Source of the DNA: SHLQ01 sp964517125
Lineage (GTDB): Bacteria; Actinomycetota; Acidimicrobiia; Acidimicrobiales; SHLQ01
Reading direction: 5' to 3'
DNA: 64,000 nt
Assembly (NCBI GenBank): GCA_964517125.1
Contig: CAZFBD010000011.1
Coordinates: 19,311-83,310 of the forward strand
Position numbers and translations under genes: made by a program. The notes under the pieces were generated by a model. The model saw nothing but the letters and a program-made list of their open reading frames with translations, did not search any database and was not told the DNA's origin. Positions 1 through 8,365 of this stretch are shown here, piece after piece (within the stretch, counting starts at the first letter, position 1; the number at the start of each line of letters is the position of its first letter).

Positions 1-488
1 AACAAGGGCATGGCTGCGAGGACGAGGAACACGAGGAATGCAAGTGCGGCGGCCAGCTTGCCCACCACGATGTCGCGGGGTCGCATGAGCGTCATCTGCA
101 GCGGCACGAGTGTCTGGCGTTCGCGCTCGCCGGTGATCGACCCTGCGGTCAGGCCCGGCACCAGAAACATGACCAGCACGACCATGCCAAACAGCACCCA
201 CTCAAACAGTTCCCGGCCGACCCGGCCCAACGACCCGACGTCGCCGCCGAACCCCTGGTTCACGGCCACCGAGCCCTGATATGCGAGCACCAGAATGCCG
301 GTGAGCAGCACAAGCCAGATCGTCAGAAAGACCACGGCTCGGGCACCCTGCACCCGTTCGATCAGCTCGTGGCGAAGCACGGGGTTGTCGCGCAGCCGTA
401 CGCCGACGGTGGACGTCGGAGCCGCAGGAACCGGTGCCGGCTGATCGGTCGGAGCCTGCGGCACCGGAGGTGGCATGTCGATGGTCAT
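1..488 (-). CDS. ABC-2 type transporter permease subunit, 3' end outside window
   Basis: Only the first ~162 residues are present; the gene runs off the left edge. A Pro/Ala-rich cytoplasmic N-terminus (about 30 residues) is followed by a segment containing DNPVLRHELIERVQGAR, then a hydrophobic helix (about residues 50-70), a second helix around residues 100-120, and the conserved juxtamembrane stretch TGERERQTLVPLQMT, which is typical of ABC-2 export permeases in which the helix is followed by an amphipathic loop. Its ATG overlaps the stop of the upstream ATPase gene as ATGA (485-488), so the two are translationally coupled. It presumably forms the membrane channel for the ATPase. The exported substrate cannot be told from the sequence. 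Confidence 0.85.
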   Translation of the reverse strand, partial: MTIDMPPPVPQAPTDQPAPVPAAPTSTVGVRLRDNPVLRHELIERVQGARAVVFLTIWLVLLTGILVLAYQGSVAVNQGFGGDVGSLGRVGRELFEWVLFGMVVLVMFLVPGLTAGSITGERERQTLVPLQMTLMRPRDIVVGKLAAALAFLVFLVLAAMPL

Positions 489-1537
489 TGCACGATCCCC
501 TGCGTCACGTTCATGAACACGTCCTCCAGGCCGGCGCCGATCTCGCGGAACTCGAGCACGCCTCGGGGGTCCTCGTTGACCAGTCGCCGAAGCAGCAACA
601 CCTGCTCGGACCGGTCCGCCACCGAGAACTCTTCGCGGGACCCGTCGGCGAATCGGACCGCCAGCCGCAGCGCAGCCCCCGACCGACTCGAGATCTCATC
701 GGGGGAGCCCTCGGCCAGCAATCGCCCGGCCTCCATGATCCCCACGTGCGTGCAGATCTCCTGCAGCTCGGTGAGGATGTGCGAACTCACGATGATGGTC
801 TTGCCCATCGACTGCAGCTGCCAGAGCAACTCCCGCAGTTCCACCCGCGCACGCGGGTCCAGACCCGACGCAGGCTCGTCCAAAATGAGCAGGTCGGGGT
901 CGTGTACAAGCGCTCGGGCGAGCGACAGTCGCTGCTTCATTCCCCGGCTCAACGAGTTGACCGGTGCGTCCCGCTTCACCTCCAGATCCACGAGCTCCAA
1001 CAGCCCGTCGATCAGGTCGCCCCACTCGGCCCTCGGAATTCGGTAGCCGGCGGCGAAGAACTCGAGGTAGCCGCCAACATCGAGCCCTTCGTACACCCCG
1101 AGTCCGTCGGGCATGTACCCCGTCCGCTGGCGGACCGCGCCCGGATCGGTCGCCGGGTCAGCGCCATCGATCGACACGGTTCCGGCGGTTGGCGAGAGCA
1201 GCGAGCACACCATCGTCATCAACGTGGTTTTGCCCGCGCCGTTGGGTCCGATCAGGCCGTAGATGGAGCCCCGGGGCACGGCCAGGTTCACGTCGCCCAC
1301 AGCCACGAGCGGGCCGTATCGCTTGGTGAGATTGTGGGTGCGAACGATTGCGTCTTCCACCGGTGACGCTGCGGTGAGCTGCGCTGCCATGGCGGCTGCG
1401 CTCACCTGTGGCGCCGGCGGCTGCATCATCGGCGCGGGCTGCCCGGCCATCCCTGGGTAGCCGGGGTAGGGGCCGGCCGGACCCGGGTTCGGCCCTGGCG
1501 GCGGCGGTGGAGGAGGCGGTGGGGGAAGGCTGCTCAT
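485..1537 (-). CDS. ABC transporter ATP-binding protein (ABC-2 exporter type)
   Basis: 350 residues. The first ~60 are a Pro/Gly/Ala-rich low-complexity tail starting with a run of prolines, absent from most ABC ATPases. The nucleotide-binding domain follows: Walker A GPNGAGKTT at about residues 97-105, an LSRGMKQR signature (LSGGQ variant), and Walker B LLILDEPASGLDP. The closest general type is the CcmA/NatA-like ATPase of ABC-2 drug, lipid or polysaccharide exporters. Its start overlaps the stop of the upstream membrane-protein gene (ATGA, 1534-1537) and its stop overlaps the permease start, so the three form one operon read leftwards. The substrate is unknown. Confidence 0.93.
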   Translation of the reverse strand: MSSLPPPPPPPPPPGPNPGPAGPYPGYPGMAGQPAPMMQPPAPQVSAAAMAAQLTAASPVEDAIVRTHNLTKRYGPLVAVGDVNLAVPRGSIYGLIGPNGAGKTTLMTMVCSLLSPTAGTVSIDGADPATDPGAVRQRTGYMPDGLGVYEGLDVGGYLEFFAAGYRIPRAEWGDLIDGLLELVDLEVKRDAPVNSLSRGMKQRLSLARALVHDPDLLILDEPASGLDPRARVELRELLWQLQSMGKTIIVSSHILTELQEICTHVGIMEAGRLLAEGSPDEISSRSGAALRLAVRFADGSREEFSVADRSEQVLLLRRLVNEDPRGVLEFREIGAGLEDVFMNVTQGIVQ

Positions 1538-3801
1538 GATTCCTCCTCCGGTTCAGCCGCCGGTTCGGGTTCGGTCTCATCGGGATCTGGTGGATCCGTC
1601 TCCACCGTCACCAGGTATGCGCCACTGCCAAAACTGCCCCCGAGCGGTCGGGTCTCGATTCGGTACGTGCCCGCGGACTCGGCTGCGAAGGTGAGCCGAC
1701 TGTCGAGGCCGTTGAAATCATCGTTGTCGGCCACCTGGCGGCCGTCCGCATTGCGCACGACCAGGTAGGGGTCGAGCTGCGGACCATTGAAGCCGCCACC
1801 TCCAGCGTTCATGGACACCGTCACCGACTGGCCCTCCGAGAGGTCGATCTCCCACACATCNNNNNNNNNNNNNNNNNNNNNNNNNNNNNNNNNNNNNNNN
1901 NNNNNNNNNNNNNNNNNNNNNNNNNNNNNNNNNNNNNNNNNNNNNNNNNNNNNNNNNNNNCGGATGTACTGCGCCACCATGAGGTTGCCGCGCACCTCGC
2001 CGTCGAAACCGAACCGGCCAAAGGCCGCGTCAGGAGCCAACGACAACAGCGATCGAACCTGTTCGCTTCGCAATGGTGCGTCGGACGTCGGCACCGGAGT
2101 GCGTGCCACGAACGCGGTCCGGCCCGTGCCGCCGAGCACCTGACCGTCGACGTCGCGGGTCCAGCCAACCACGGTCACCAGACCATCGGGAGCCGCGGTT
2201 CCCAGTCGTGACGCCCGCCAGTCGATCCACGCCGACCCGTTGGCCGGTCCGTCGGACACCTCGTCGGTCTCGACCGGACGGCCATCGAACCCGAACTCGA
2301 AACCGAACCGGCGATCGACACCCCAGGTCCGCAGCTCTGGCAGACCTTGTGGTCGTACCCCGCCGACGGTCGCCGAGAACCCGGCCTCACCGCCGCTTGG
2401 GACATCGTCCACCTCGACGATGCGACCGCCGACGAAAACGGTGACGTTGCGCAGATCTTCGCCGGTGCCGTTGCGGATCGTTCCGGTGAGGTCGTCTCCG
2501 TCCAGCGCCACGCTGTCGACAACCAACCCAGAATCCAGATCGGGCGCGGGGCCGGTGAGCACCGCCGACCCGCCACCGCCTGGATCGATGTCGAAGATGA
2601 GTTGCGTCGCCCCGATCGTGGGGCGAACGGTGAGCGGCGCACCAACCGACCGGTTCGTTGTGCTGAGGCCGCTGGACAGCACCGTCCATCCGGCGGGCAG
2701 CTCCAGCTCCTGACGGCCATCGTCAGCAAGCAGGACCGACTCGGTCACCGTGGCTCCCGCCGAGGTCATCTCGGCGATGGTGGCGTGCCCGTTTCCGCGC
2801 CCGCTCGTGAGAAACAACCCGAGGACAAAGACCGCAGCCGTGCACACAACTGCGAGCCCCGGAACGACGACCCACGCCAGGGTGGGCCGCTTCATGCGGT
2901 TCAGGACCACGAAGGCGATGGGCCCGGCGACGAACAGGTAGGCAAGGAGAAGAAGCGCGAGCAGGCCGATTCCTGGAACCCGGAACCCGGCGTCATTGAG
3001 CAGCTCCGGATGGTCTTCCTCGAAGAACCCCACGACGGCCTGGCTGTTGGTGGCGATCGAGACCCCGGGCGCCAGGTTCGACTCCCACTGGTCGCCGAGG
3101 TACCTGATGACCCCGGCATCGGCGAGCACGACCCGCTCGTCGCCGAGCCAATCGGCGGGGAGTTGTGCGTCGATCGAGCCGGGCCGATCGGCCACGAGCA
3201 GCTGATGGCCTGTTGCCACCCACTGCTGCAGCCGCCGGAGCTCGTCGGGTGTCAGGGTCCGGAGTCCGGCCGGCGAAGCAACGACACTGTCGAGCGCCAC
3301 CAGCATGTTCAGGTCGGCGAGGTCGATCAGCGATGCACGACCCACCTGCGGTACCAACTGCGCCTCGTCGACCAGCGGGTCCAGCCCCAGGACGCCAATG
3401 GCGTTCACCGGCGCGGCTCGTTCGAAGTCCCGAATCTCAGCGTCCGCCACGACGTCGCCATTCACGACCAGCTCAGCCTGCAACTCAATCCCGCCGCTCC
3501 CCGACGGGACCAGGATGATCTGTTCGATTTCGCTGTTGGCCGCCAGTGCGTAGGGAATCTCCCACGCGGTGTTCGTGTCCTGATATTCGAGCGACAACGT
3601 TGCCTCGATCGCCCGAGACGATGAGACCTCCACCTTCACCGGCACAACCGACGCATTCGTGGCGGCTCGCAGCATGGTGAGCTCCAGCTCCGCGATCGCT
3701 GGTGCGTTCTGTGCGGAAGCCTCGCCGCCAGCCCCCACCGTCAGGGCGAGCAGCACAACGAGGAACACACGGAGTCCGCCGAGCATCCGGGCTGGGTTCA
3801 T
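1534..3801 (-). CDS. Large exported membrane protein of the ABC locus, PPC-like C-terminus, contains an assembly gap
   Basis: Start chosen at the ATG at 3801 because it gives a clear signal peptide (MNPARMLGGLRVFLVVLLALTV, ending near ASAQ) and avoids a long non-coding-like extension. After the signal come beta-rich extracytoplasmic sequence, two membrane helices (about residues 275-335: LLALLLLAYLFVAGPIAFVV and WVVVPGLAVVCTAAVFVLGLF), further beta-rich sequence, and, beyond the N-run at 1861-1960, a Gly/Asp-rich module (DNDDFNGLDSRLTF, GTYRIETRP) that matches bacterial pre-peptidase C-terminal (PPC) domains. The frame is the same on both sides of the gap, but the gap length is probably nominal, so two separate genes remain possible. 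The tail is acidic. Function is inferred only from its coupling to the ABC genes. Confidence 0.7.
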   Translation of the reverse strand: MNPARMLGGLRVFLVVLLALTVGAGGEASAQNAPAIAELELTMLRAATNASVVPVKVEVSSSRAIEATLSLEYQDTNTAWEIPYALAANSEIEQIILVPSGSGGIELQAELVVNGDVVADAEIRDFERAAPVNAIGVLGLDPLVDEAQLVPQVGRASLIDLADLNMLVALDSVVASPAGLRTLTPDELRRLQQWVATGHQLLVADRPGSIDAQLPADWLGDERVVLADAGVIRYLGDQWESNLAPGVSIATNSQAVVGFFEEDHPELLNDAGFRVPGIGLLALLLLAYLFVAGPIAFVVLNRMKRPTLAWVVVPGLAVVCTAAVFVLGLFLTSGRGNGHATIAEMTSAGATVTESVLLADDGRQELELPAGWTVLSSGLSTTNRSVGAPLTVRPTIGATQLIFDIDPGGGGSAVLTGPAPDLDSGLVVDSVALDGDDLTGTIRNGTGEDLRNVTVFVGGRIVEVDDVPSGGEAGFSATVGGVRPQGLPELRTWGVDRRFGFEFGFDGRPVETDEVSDGPANGSAWIDWRASRLGTAAPDGLVTVVGWTRDVDGQVLGGTGRTAFVARTPVPTSDAPLRSEQVRSLLSLAPDAAFGRFGFDGEVRGNLMVAQYIXXXXXXXXXXXXXXXXXXXXXXXXXXXXXXXXXXDVWEIDLSEGQSVTVSMNAGGGGFNGPQLDPYLVVRNADGRQVADNDDFNGLDSRLTFAAESAGTYRIETRPLGGSFGSGAYLVTVETDPPDPDETEPEPAAEPEEES
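1861..1960. other. Assembly gap (100 N)
   Basis: A run of exactly 100 N inside the coding sequence at 1534-3801. The round number suggests a placeholder of unknown true length, so the protein sequence between the beta-rich region and the PPC-like module is not known. Confidence 0.98.
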
Positions 3802-3917
3802 GGTCGCCAATGGTACGGCACGGGCGCGAGGCGGACGATGCATCGGTACATACACGTCCACGGCGGCGAAAAGGTTCCGAAAGACGCGCAGCCATGGCGA
3901 TTTCAAGCGAGAGCGAG

Positions 3918-3923
3918 TAGACC
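3918..3923 (+). promoter_or_regulatory. -10-like hexamer TAGACC, leaderless type
   Basis: TAGACC lies 7 nt upstream of the GTG at 3931. No Shine-Dalgarno sequence is visible, which fits a leaderless message and supports this start. Confidence 0.45.
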
Positions 3924-3930
3924 TGCGACC

Positions 3931-5163
3931 GTGATCGGCAGCGCGGAACCTCTCCCTTCCCCAGCCGACCTCGAACGAAATCTCCGACTCATCTCGCTGC
4001 ACGAGCTTCTGGTCAGGACCAGCCCGTGGATTGCCGTGTTCGTGCTCTTCACCCGCTCCCGATTCGACCTCGAAGGGGCGATCCAGTTGGCAGGCATCTA
4101 CTACCTGTCCGTCGTCGTCTTCGAGGTTCCATCCGGATGGGCCAGCGATCGGTTGGGCCGCGTCGTCACGCTTCGCGCCGTCGGGTTGATCTGGATCGGC
4201 TGCTTCACCTGCTACCTGGTTGGCGACGACGTGTTCTGGGTCATCGCCGCGGGACAGGTACTGCTGGCCCTGGGCTACGCATCGCTGTCAGGCACCGACG
4301 TCTCCTTCCACTACGACACACTCGAAGCACTTGGCCGCGAGGACGAATACAGCGTGCGACAGGCCCGGGTATCGTCTCGGGGCCTCTTCGTGGGTGCATC
4401 GGGCGTGCTCGCCGGAGGAGCCCTGGGCCTCATCGACCTCCGTCTGGCATTTGCGCTCTCGCTGATTCTTGCGATCATGCAATTCCTGGTCACGCTGCGG
4501 TTCGTGGAACCGTCCGGTGCCAGCGAGGCACCCGATCTGCTCCGTCAGGTTGGCACCTGCCTCTCGTACCTCCGCACGGTGCCCCTCGGTTGGGTGTTCG
4601 GCTACGGCGTCGCCATGGTCGTGCTGGAACATGTGGCCTTCACGCTGCTGCAGCCGTGGATGACGCAGACGCTCGGGCAGACCGCCGACGACCTCGGATC
4701 CACCCCGCTGCTCGTCGGTGTGACCATGGCCGTCGTCGCCGTTGTCGGATCGGTCTTCGCCGCGTCGACGGTGCCGCTGAGCGAGCGGTTCGGGGTGAGC
4801 GGGACGTTGGTGGGACTGGGCGCGCTGTCTGCGATCATCGTCACCGCAATGGCCGTGTGGCAGCACCCGGCAGTCCTCCCGCTCGTTGCCCTTCGCTCCG
4901 CCCAGGGCGCAGCAGCTCCCATTCTGATCAGTGCCGTTGTCTCTCCCCGCGTCCAACAGCACCACCGAGCCACCGTGCTCAGCCTGAACTCGCTGGGCGG
5001 TCGCATGCTCTGGGGCAGCCTCTTGTTGGTGGTGTCGGTCGACGCCGGCGACGACGTTGCGGGAACACTCACGACCTTGGCCGCCATCAGTTGGGTCCTC
5101 GTCCTGACCGTCGCAATCTGGGCCCGCCAAACCGAACGAAACCACGGCCCCATCACCCCCTAA
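3931..5163 (+). CDS. MFS transporter
   Basis: 410 residues with about 12 hydrophobic segments. The MFS loop 2-3 signature appears as GWASDRLGRVVTLR (consensus GxLaDrxGrr). The cytoplasmic N-terminus contains LERNLRLISLHELLVRTSPW. GTG 3931 is preferred over the in-frame ATG at 3838 because a -10-like hexamer sits 7 nt before it and the upstream extension (rich in H, R, W) looks non-coding and would overlap the opposite-strand promoter. The substrate is not predictable; similar proteins are annotated as drug or metabolite exporters. The gene stands alone, followed by a palindromic repeat and an assembly gap. Confidence 0.85.
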   Translation: MIGSAEPLPSPADLERNLRLISLHELLVRTSPWIAVFVLFTRSRFDLEGAIQLAGIYYLSVVVFEVPSGWASDRLGRVVTLRAVGLIWIGCFTCYLVGDDVFWVIAAGQVLLALGYASLSGTDVSFHYDTLEALGREDEYSVRQARVSSRGLFVGASGVLAGGALGLIDLRLAFALSLILAIMQFLVTLRFVEPSGASEAPDLLRQVGTCLSYLRTVPLGWVFGYGVAMVVLEHVAFTLLQPWMTQTLGQTADDLGSTPLLVGVTMAVVAVVGSVFAASTVPLSERFGVSGTLVGLGALSAIIVTAMAVWQHPAVLPLVALRSAQGAAAPILISAVVSPRVQQHHRATVLSLNSLGGRMLWGSLLLVVSVDAGDDVAGTLTTLAAISWVLVLTVAIWARQTERNHGPITP

Positions 5164-5192
5164 CCCCCTTAGGGTCTGACCCCAATGTGAGC
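5138..5192. repeat. 55-bp direct repeat, copy 1 (contains palindrome GGGTCTGACCCC)
   Basis: This copy covers the 3' end of the MFS gene, its stop and the palindrome at 5172-5183. It is identical to 5293-5347 on the other side of the N-run. See the assembly finding. Confidence 0.9.
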
Positions 5193-5292
5193 NNNNNNNN
5201 NNNNNNNNNNNNNNNNNNNNNNNNNNNNNNNNNNNNNNNNNNNNNNNNNNNNNNNNNNNNNNNNNNNNNNNNNNNNNNNNNNNNNNNNNNNN
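5193..5292. other. Assembly gap (100 N) flanked by identical 55-bp sequence
   Basis: A run of 100 N between identical 55-bp blocks. The likely cause is contig ends that overlap but were not merged, or a collapsed repeat. The true sequence may simply join 5192 to 5348. Confidence 0.95.
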
Positions 5293-5347
5293 GAAACCAC
5301 GGCCCCATCACCCCCTAACCCCCTTAGGGTCTGACCCCAATGTGAGC
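5293..5347. repeat. 55-bp direct repeat, copy 2
   Basis: Base-for-base identical to 5138-5192, including 16 nt of MFS coding sequence and the GGGTCTGACCCC palindrome (5327-5338). If it were genuine DNA it would be a duplicated 3' fragment of the MFS gene. Confidence 0.9.
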
Positions 5348-5433
5348 AGTTGACCGCGAAGGGTGAGGGGTTGGGCCAACACTGGCGGGGATTGCGGGCA
5401 AAACCAGGCACACTCACGCCCGCAACGCCGAAT

Positions 5434-5455
5434 GGGGTCTGACCCCAATGTGAGC
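5434..5455. repeat. Third copy of the GGGGTCTGACCCC element
   Basis: The perfect 13-nt palindrome GGGGTCTGACCCC is followed by AATGTGAGC exactly as in copies 1 and 2. The 35 nt after it resemble the 35 nt after copy 2 at roughly three of four positions, so this is an imperfect tandem unit of about 107 bp. It ends just upstream of the Rieske gene promoter. Confidence 0.8.
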
Positions 5456-5502
5456 TGGTGGACGCGGAGCGTGAGGTGTTGCGCTGGTCGTGGCGACGGT
5501 GG

Positions 5503-5508
5503 CAGAGT
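5503..5508 (+). promoter_or_regulatory. -10-like hexamer CAGAGT
   Basis: Six nt upstream of the ATG at 5515 with no ribosome binding site between them; candidate leaderless promoter for the oxygenase operon. Confidence 0.35.
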
Positions 5509-5514
5509 GGCGAT

Positions 5515-6666
5515 ATGGATGACTTGAACAAGTGTTCAACTTCGGCGGCGTTGACTGCCGTTGCAACGGGGTACGACGAGAACCCGGCTGCGTCGATGTC
5601 GTTGCGGGCCGAGGCGTACACCGAGCAGGCGTGGTTCGACCACGAACAGCGCACCATCTTCAGACGCTCATGGCAGTGGGTCGGACACGTGGAGGCCGTT
5701 CGTGAACCGGGCAGGTTCACCACCACGACGGTCGCCGACATGCCCATCGCCGTCGTTCGAGATCGGTCCGGCGTGCTTCGGGCGTTCTACAACGTGTGCA
5801 AACACCGGGCCCACGAACTGCTCTCGGGGAGCGGCACGACCAACGCAATCACCTGCCCGTACCACGCCTGGGTCTACGACCTCGGCGGCCAGCTCAAGGG
5901 CGCCCGGCACAGCCAGCACCTGGTCGACTTCGACCTTGGTGACATCTGCCTGGATCAGGTGCAGGTGGAAGAGCTCGGTGGCTTCGTCTGGGTCAACCTG
6001 GACCCCGCAGCTGCACCACTCAGCGAACAGTCGGGAGCCCTCGGCACGGAAATTGCCGACTGGGCGCCCGACCTGCACGAGCTGACCTTCGCCAAACGAC
6101 TGACGTACGAGATCGACTCCAACTGGAAGAACGTCGTCGACAACTTCCTCGAGTGCTATCACTGCCACGTCGCCCACGAGGACTTCGTTGACCTGGTCGA
6201 CATGGACAGCTACACGGTCACCACACACGGCATCTACTCGAGCCACATGGCTGAAGCCGGCAAGAGCGAGAACACCGCCTACGACGTGAGCGAGGCAACC
6301 GTGACCGACCATGCAGTCTGGTGGCTGTGGCCCAACACCGCCCTGCTGCGATACCCGGGCCGCGGCAACTTCATCATTCTCCACATCATCCCTGTGGGCC
6401 CCAACAAAACCCGCGAAACCTACGACTTCTTTCTCGAGACGGCCGAACCAACCGAAGCCGAACTCGAATCCATTCGGTACATCGACGATGTGCTGCAGCC
6501 CGAGGACATCGCACTCGTGGAAAGCGTGCAGCGAGGCATGCAGACGCCGGCGTTCGATCAGGGCCGCATCGTCCACGACCCGGCCGGATCCGGCCTGTCG
6601 GAACACGCACTCCACCACTTCCATGGACTTGTCCTGGATGCCTACCGAAACGGAGCGGACGCATGA
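5515..6666 (+). CDS. Rieske oxygenase alpha subunit, carnitine/quaternary-amine monooxygenase type
   Basis: 383 residues. Rieske [2Fe-2S] ligands are C95-K-H97 and C114-P-Y-H117. The mononuclear iron site is E213-C-Y-H216 with H221, in the context DNFLECYHCHVAH. Glutamate where many ring hydroxylases have aspartate, and the C-terminal stretch LVESVQRG, resemble the CntA/YeaW carnitine monooxygenase group more than aromatic-ring hydroxylases. Enzymes of this group use O2 and electrons from a separate flavin/[2Fe-2S] reductase to cleave a C-N bond of carnitine or demethylate betaines. No reductase gene lies in the window. The start at 5515 follows a -10-like hexamer; an in-frame GTG at 5458 would run into the repeat. 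The stop overlaps the next gene (ATGA, 6663-6666). The substrate assignment is inferred from family and neighbours. Confidence 0.85.
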   Translation: MDDLNKCSTSAALTAVATGYDENPAASMSLRAEAYTEQAWFDHEQRTIFRRSWQWVGHVEAVREPGRFTTTTVADMPIAVVRDRSGVLRAFYNVCKHRAHELLSGSGTTNAITCPYHAWVYDLGGQLKGARHSQHLVDFDLGDICLDQVQVEELGGFVWVNLDPAAAPLSEQSGALGTEIADWAPDLHELTFAKRLTYEIDSNWKNVVDNFLECYHCHVAHEDFVDLVDMDSYTVTTHGIYSSHMAEAGKSENTAYDVSEATVTDHAVWWLWPNTALLRYPGRGNFIILHIIPVGPNKTRETYDFFLETAEPTEAELESIRYIDDVLQPEDIALVESVQRGMQTPAFDQGRIVHDPAGSGLSEHALHHFHGLVLDAYRNGADA

Positions 6667-7430
6667 CTGGTGCACTCGACGGAAAGATCGCGCTGGTCAC
6701 TGGCGGACGCGGCGGTGTGGGCCGTGCGGTGTGTGAACGCTTCGAACGAGAAGGGGCCACGGTCTACGCCGCCGACCTCTCCGAACACGGAAGCCTCGAC
6801 TCCGAACCCGCCGCAGGCGCATTCGTTGAATGGGACGTCACGAATGAGGACCACGCAATCGCAGCAATGACGCGTGTCGCCGACGAGCACGACCGCCTCG
6901 ACGTGCTCGTGAACGCAGCAGGAATCGAGATCGAGCACACGATCGAGGACACCACGCTCGATGCGTGGAACCGCATCTTCGCCATCAACGTGACCGGCAC
7001 CTTCCTGGCCAGCAAACACGCGCTCCCCCTCCTGCGACACAGCGCTGGTGGATCCATCATCAACTTCGGCTCGTACGACGGTTTCATCGCCGACCCTCAG
7101 CTGGCCGCCTACTGCGCCACCAAAGGTGCCGTCCATGCGCTCACGAAGGCGATGGCGTGCGATCACGGCCCCGAAGGCATTCGGGTGAACGCCGTGTGCC
7201 CTGGTTACGTCGACACCCCAATGCTGCAGAGCTTCTTTCAGGAGAGCGGCGACATCGACACGTTGCAGCAAGCCGTTCGCGACGTCCATCCGCTGCGCAC
7301 CTACGGAACACCTACCGACATCGCAAACCTCGTGAACTGGCTCGCCTCCGACGAAGCCCGGTACGCGACCGGCCAGCTCTGGGTGATCGACGGTGGCCTG
7401 TCGGCACAAGTCCAACAGATGAGGCTCTGA
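6663..7430 (+). CDS. Short-chain dehydrogenase/reductase
   Basis: 255 residues, classical SDR. The cofactor loop is TGGRGGVG near residue 11 (TGxxxGxG variant), followed by the NAAG motif, a catalytic Ser in NFGSYDG, the YCATK (YxxxK) motif, and a C-terminal TGQLWVIDGG. It reversibly oxidises an alcohol with NAD(P). It starts inside the stop of the Rieske gene and ends 2 nt before the next ORF, so it belongs to the same operon. In a carnitine or betaine pathway it could act on a hydroxy acid or aldehyde intermediate such as malic semialdehyde, but the substrate is not visible in the sequence. Confidence 0.9.
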   Translation: MTGALDGKIALVTGGRGGVGRAVCERFEREGATVYAADLSEHGSLDSEPAAGAFVEWDVTNEDHAIAAMTRVADEHDRLDVLVNAAGIEIEHTIEDTTLDAWNRIFAINVTGTFLASKHALPLLRHSAGGSIINFGSYDGFIADPQLAAYCATKGAVHALTKAMACDHGPEGIRVNAVCPGYVDTPMLQSFFQESGDIDTLQQAVRDVHPLRTYGTPTDIANLVNWLASDEARYATGQLWVIDGGLSAQVQQMRL

Positions 7431-7432
7431 AC

Positions 7433-8365
7433 ATGGCAACACAGGTCACGTCAATCGGTGGCGGCGTCATCGGCGCCAGCTGGACCGCTCTGTTCCTGGC
7501 GGCCGGTCTCGAGGTCGTCGTCAGCGACCCGGACCCCGACATCGAACGCAAGGTTCGCCGTTACGTGGCAGCCGCTTGGCCCACCCTCGAAACACTCGGG
7601 CTCACGGCCCATGGCGACGCCGACCGCCTGCAGTTCGTGGCCGACCCAGCCGAAGCCGTGGTGGGTTCGACCTTCGTGCAAGAGAGCGTTCCCGAAGAAC
7701 TCGACATCAAACACGAGCTGTATCGGGCAATCGAGGATTCGCTGGATCCCGCGGCCATCGTCGCCTCGTCAGCGTCTGGACTGACGCTCACGGAGATGCA
7801 AGGAGGCTGGAGAAGCCCCGGTCGTTTCGTACTCGGTCACCCCTTCAACCCACCGCACCTCATTCCTCTCGTCGAAGTGCTCGGCAATGAGCACACGGCC
7901 GCAGGCGTCGTCGACGAGGCTCGGCTGTTCTACGAATCCGTGGGCAAGGTCACCATCGAGGTCCGGCGCGAAGTCCCCGGCCACGTCGCAAATCGGCTGC
8001 AGGCTGCGTTGTGGCGCGAGGCCATCCATCTTGTGAACGAGGGCGTCGCCTCGGTGGAAGCTGTCGACACTGCCGTCTGGGCCGGGCCCGGTCTGCGGTG
8101 GGCGGCCATGGGCCCGAACATGCTGTTTCACCTGGGAGCTGGCGAAGGCGGCCTGCGATCCTTCGTCGATCGCTACACCGTCTCGTTCAATCGCTGGTGG
8201 GACGACCTCGGCGAGCTGCATCTGACTCCCGAAATCGCAGGGGCGCTCGTGTCGGGCGTTGCCGATGAAGCCGGCGGCCAGACCACCGAAGAGTTGGCCG
8301 CCCAACGCGACGCTCTCCTGGTCGCCATGTTGCGCTCGATGCAGCCGCTCAGAAACCCATCGTGA
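7433..8365 (+). CDS. 3-hydroxyacyl-CoA-dehydrogenase family enzyme, probable L-carnitine dehydrogenase
   Basis: 310 residues. The N-terminal Rossmann fold has GGGVIGASW as its dinucleotide loop and the acidic residue in VVVSDPDPD that favours NAD. The catalytic segment includes GHPFNPPHLIPLVEV, the usual active-site His-Pro region, and PGHVANRLQAALWREA in the C-terminal helical domain. Its length and the HPFNPPHL-VEV pattern fit L-carnitine dehydrogenases, which make 3-dehydrocarnitine, better than fatty-acid HADH. The neighbours (Rieske oxygenase and a gamma-butyrobetaine-hydroxylase-like enzyme) support this. Start ATG 7433 lies 2 nt after the SDR stop. The stop overlaps the TetR start (GTGA). 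A lambda-crystallin-like hydroxy-acid dehydrogenase is the alternative. Confidence 0.8.
   Translation: MATQVTSIGGGVIGASWTALFLAAGLEVVVSDPDPDIERKVRRYVAAAWPTLETLGLTAHGDADRLQFVADPAEAVVGSTFVQESVPEELDIKHELYRAIEDSLDPAAIVASSASGLTLTEMQGGWRSPGRFVLGHPFNPPHLIPLVEVLGNEHTAAGVVDEARLFYESVGKVTIEVRREVPGHVANRLQAALWREAIHLVNEGVASVEAVDTAVWAGPGLRWAAMGPNMLFHLGAGEGGLRSFVDRYTVSFNRWWDDLGELHLTPEIAGALVSGVADEAGGQTTEELAAQRDALLVAMLRSMQPLRNPS

Noticed and set aside
2347..3624. A 425-codon plus-strand frame inside the ABC-locus membrane protein
   Set aside because: No domain or membrane pattern; the minus strand has the signal peptide, helices and operon overlaps.
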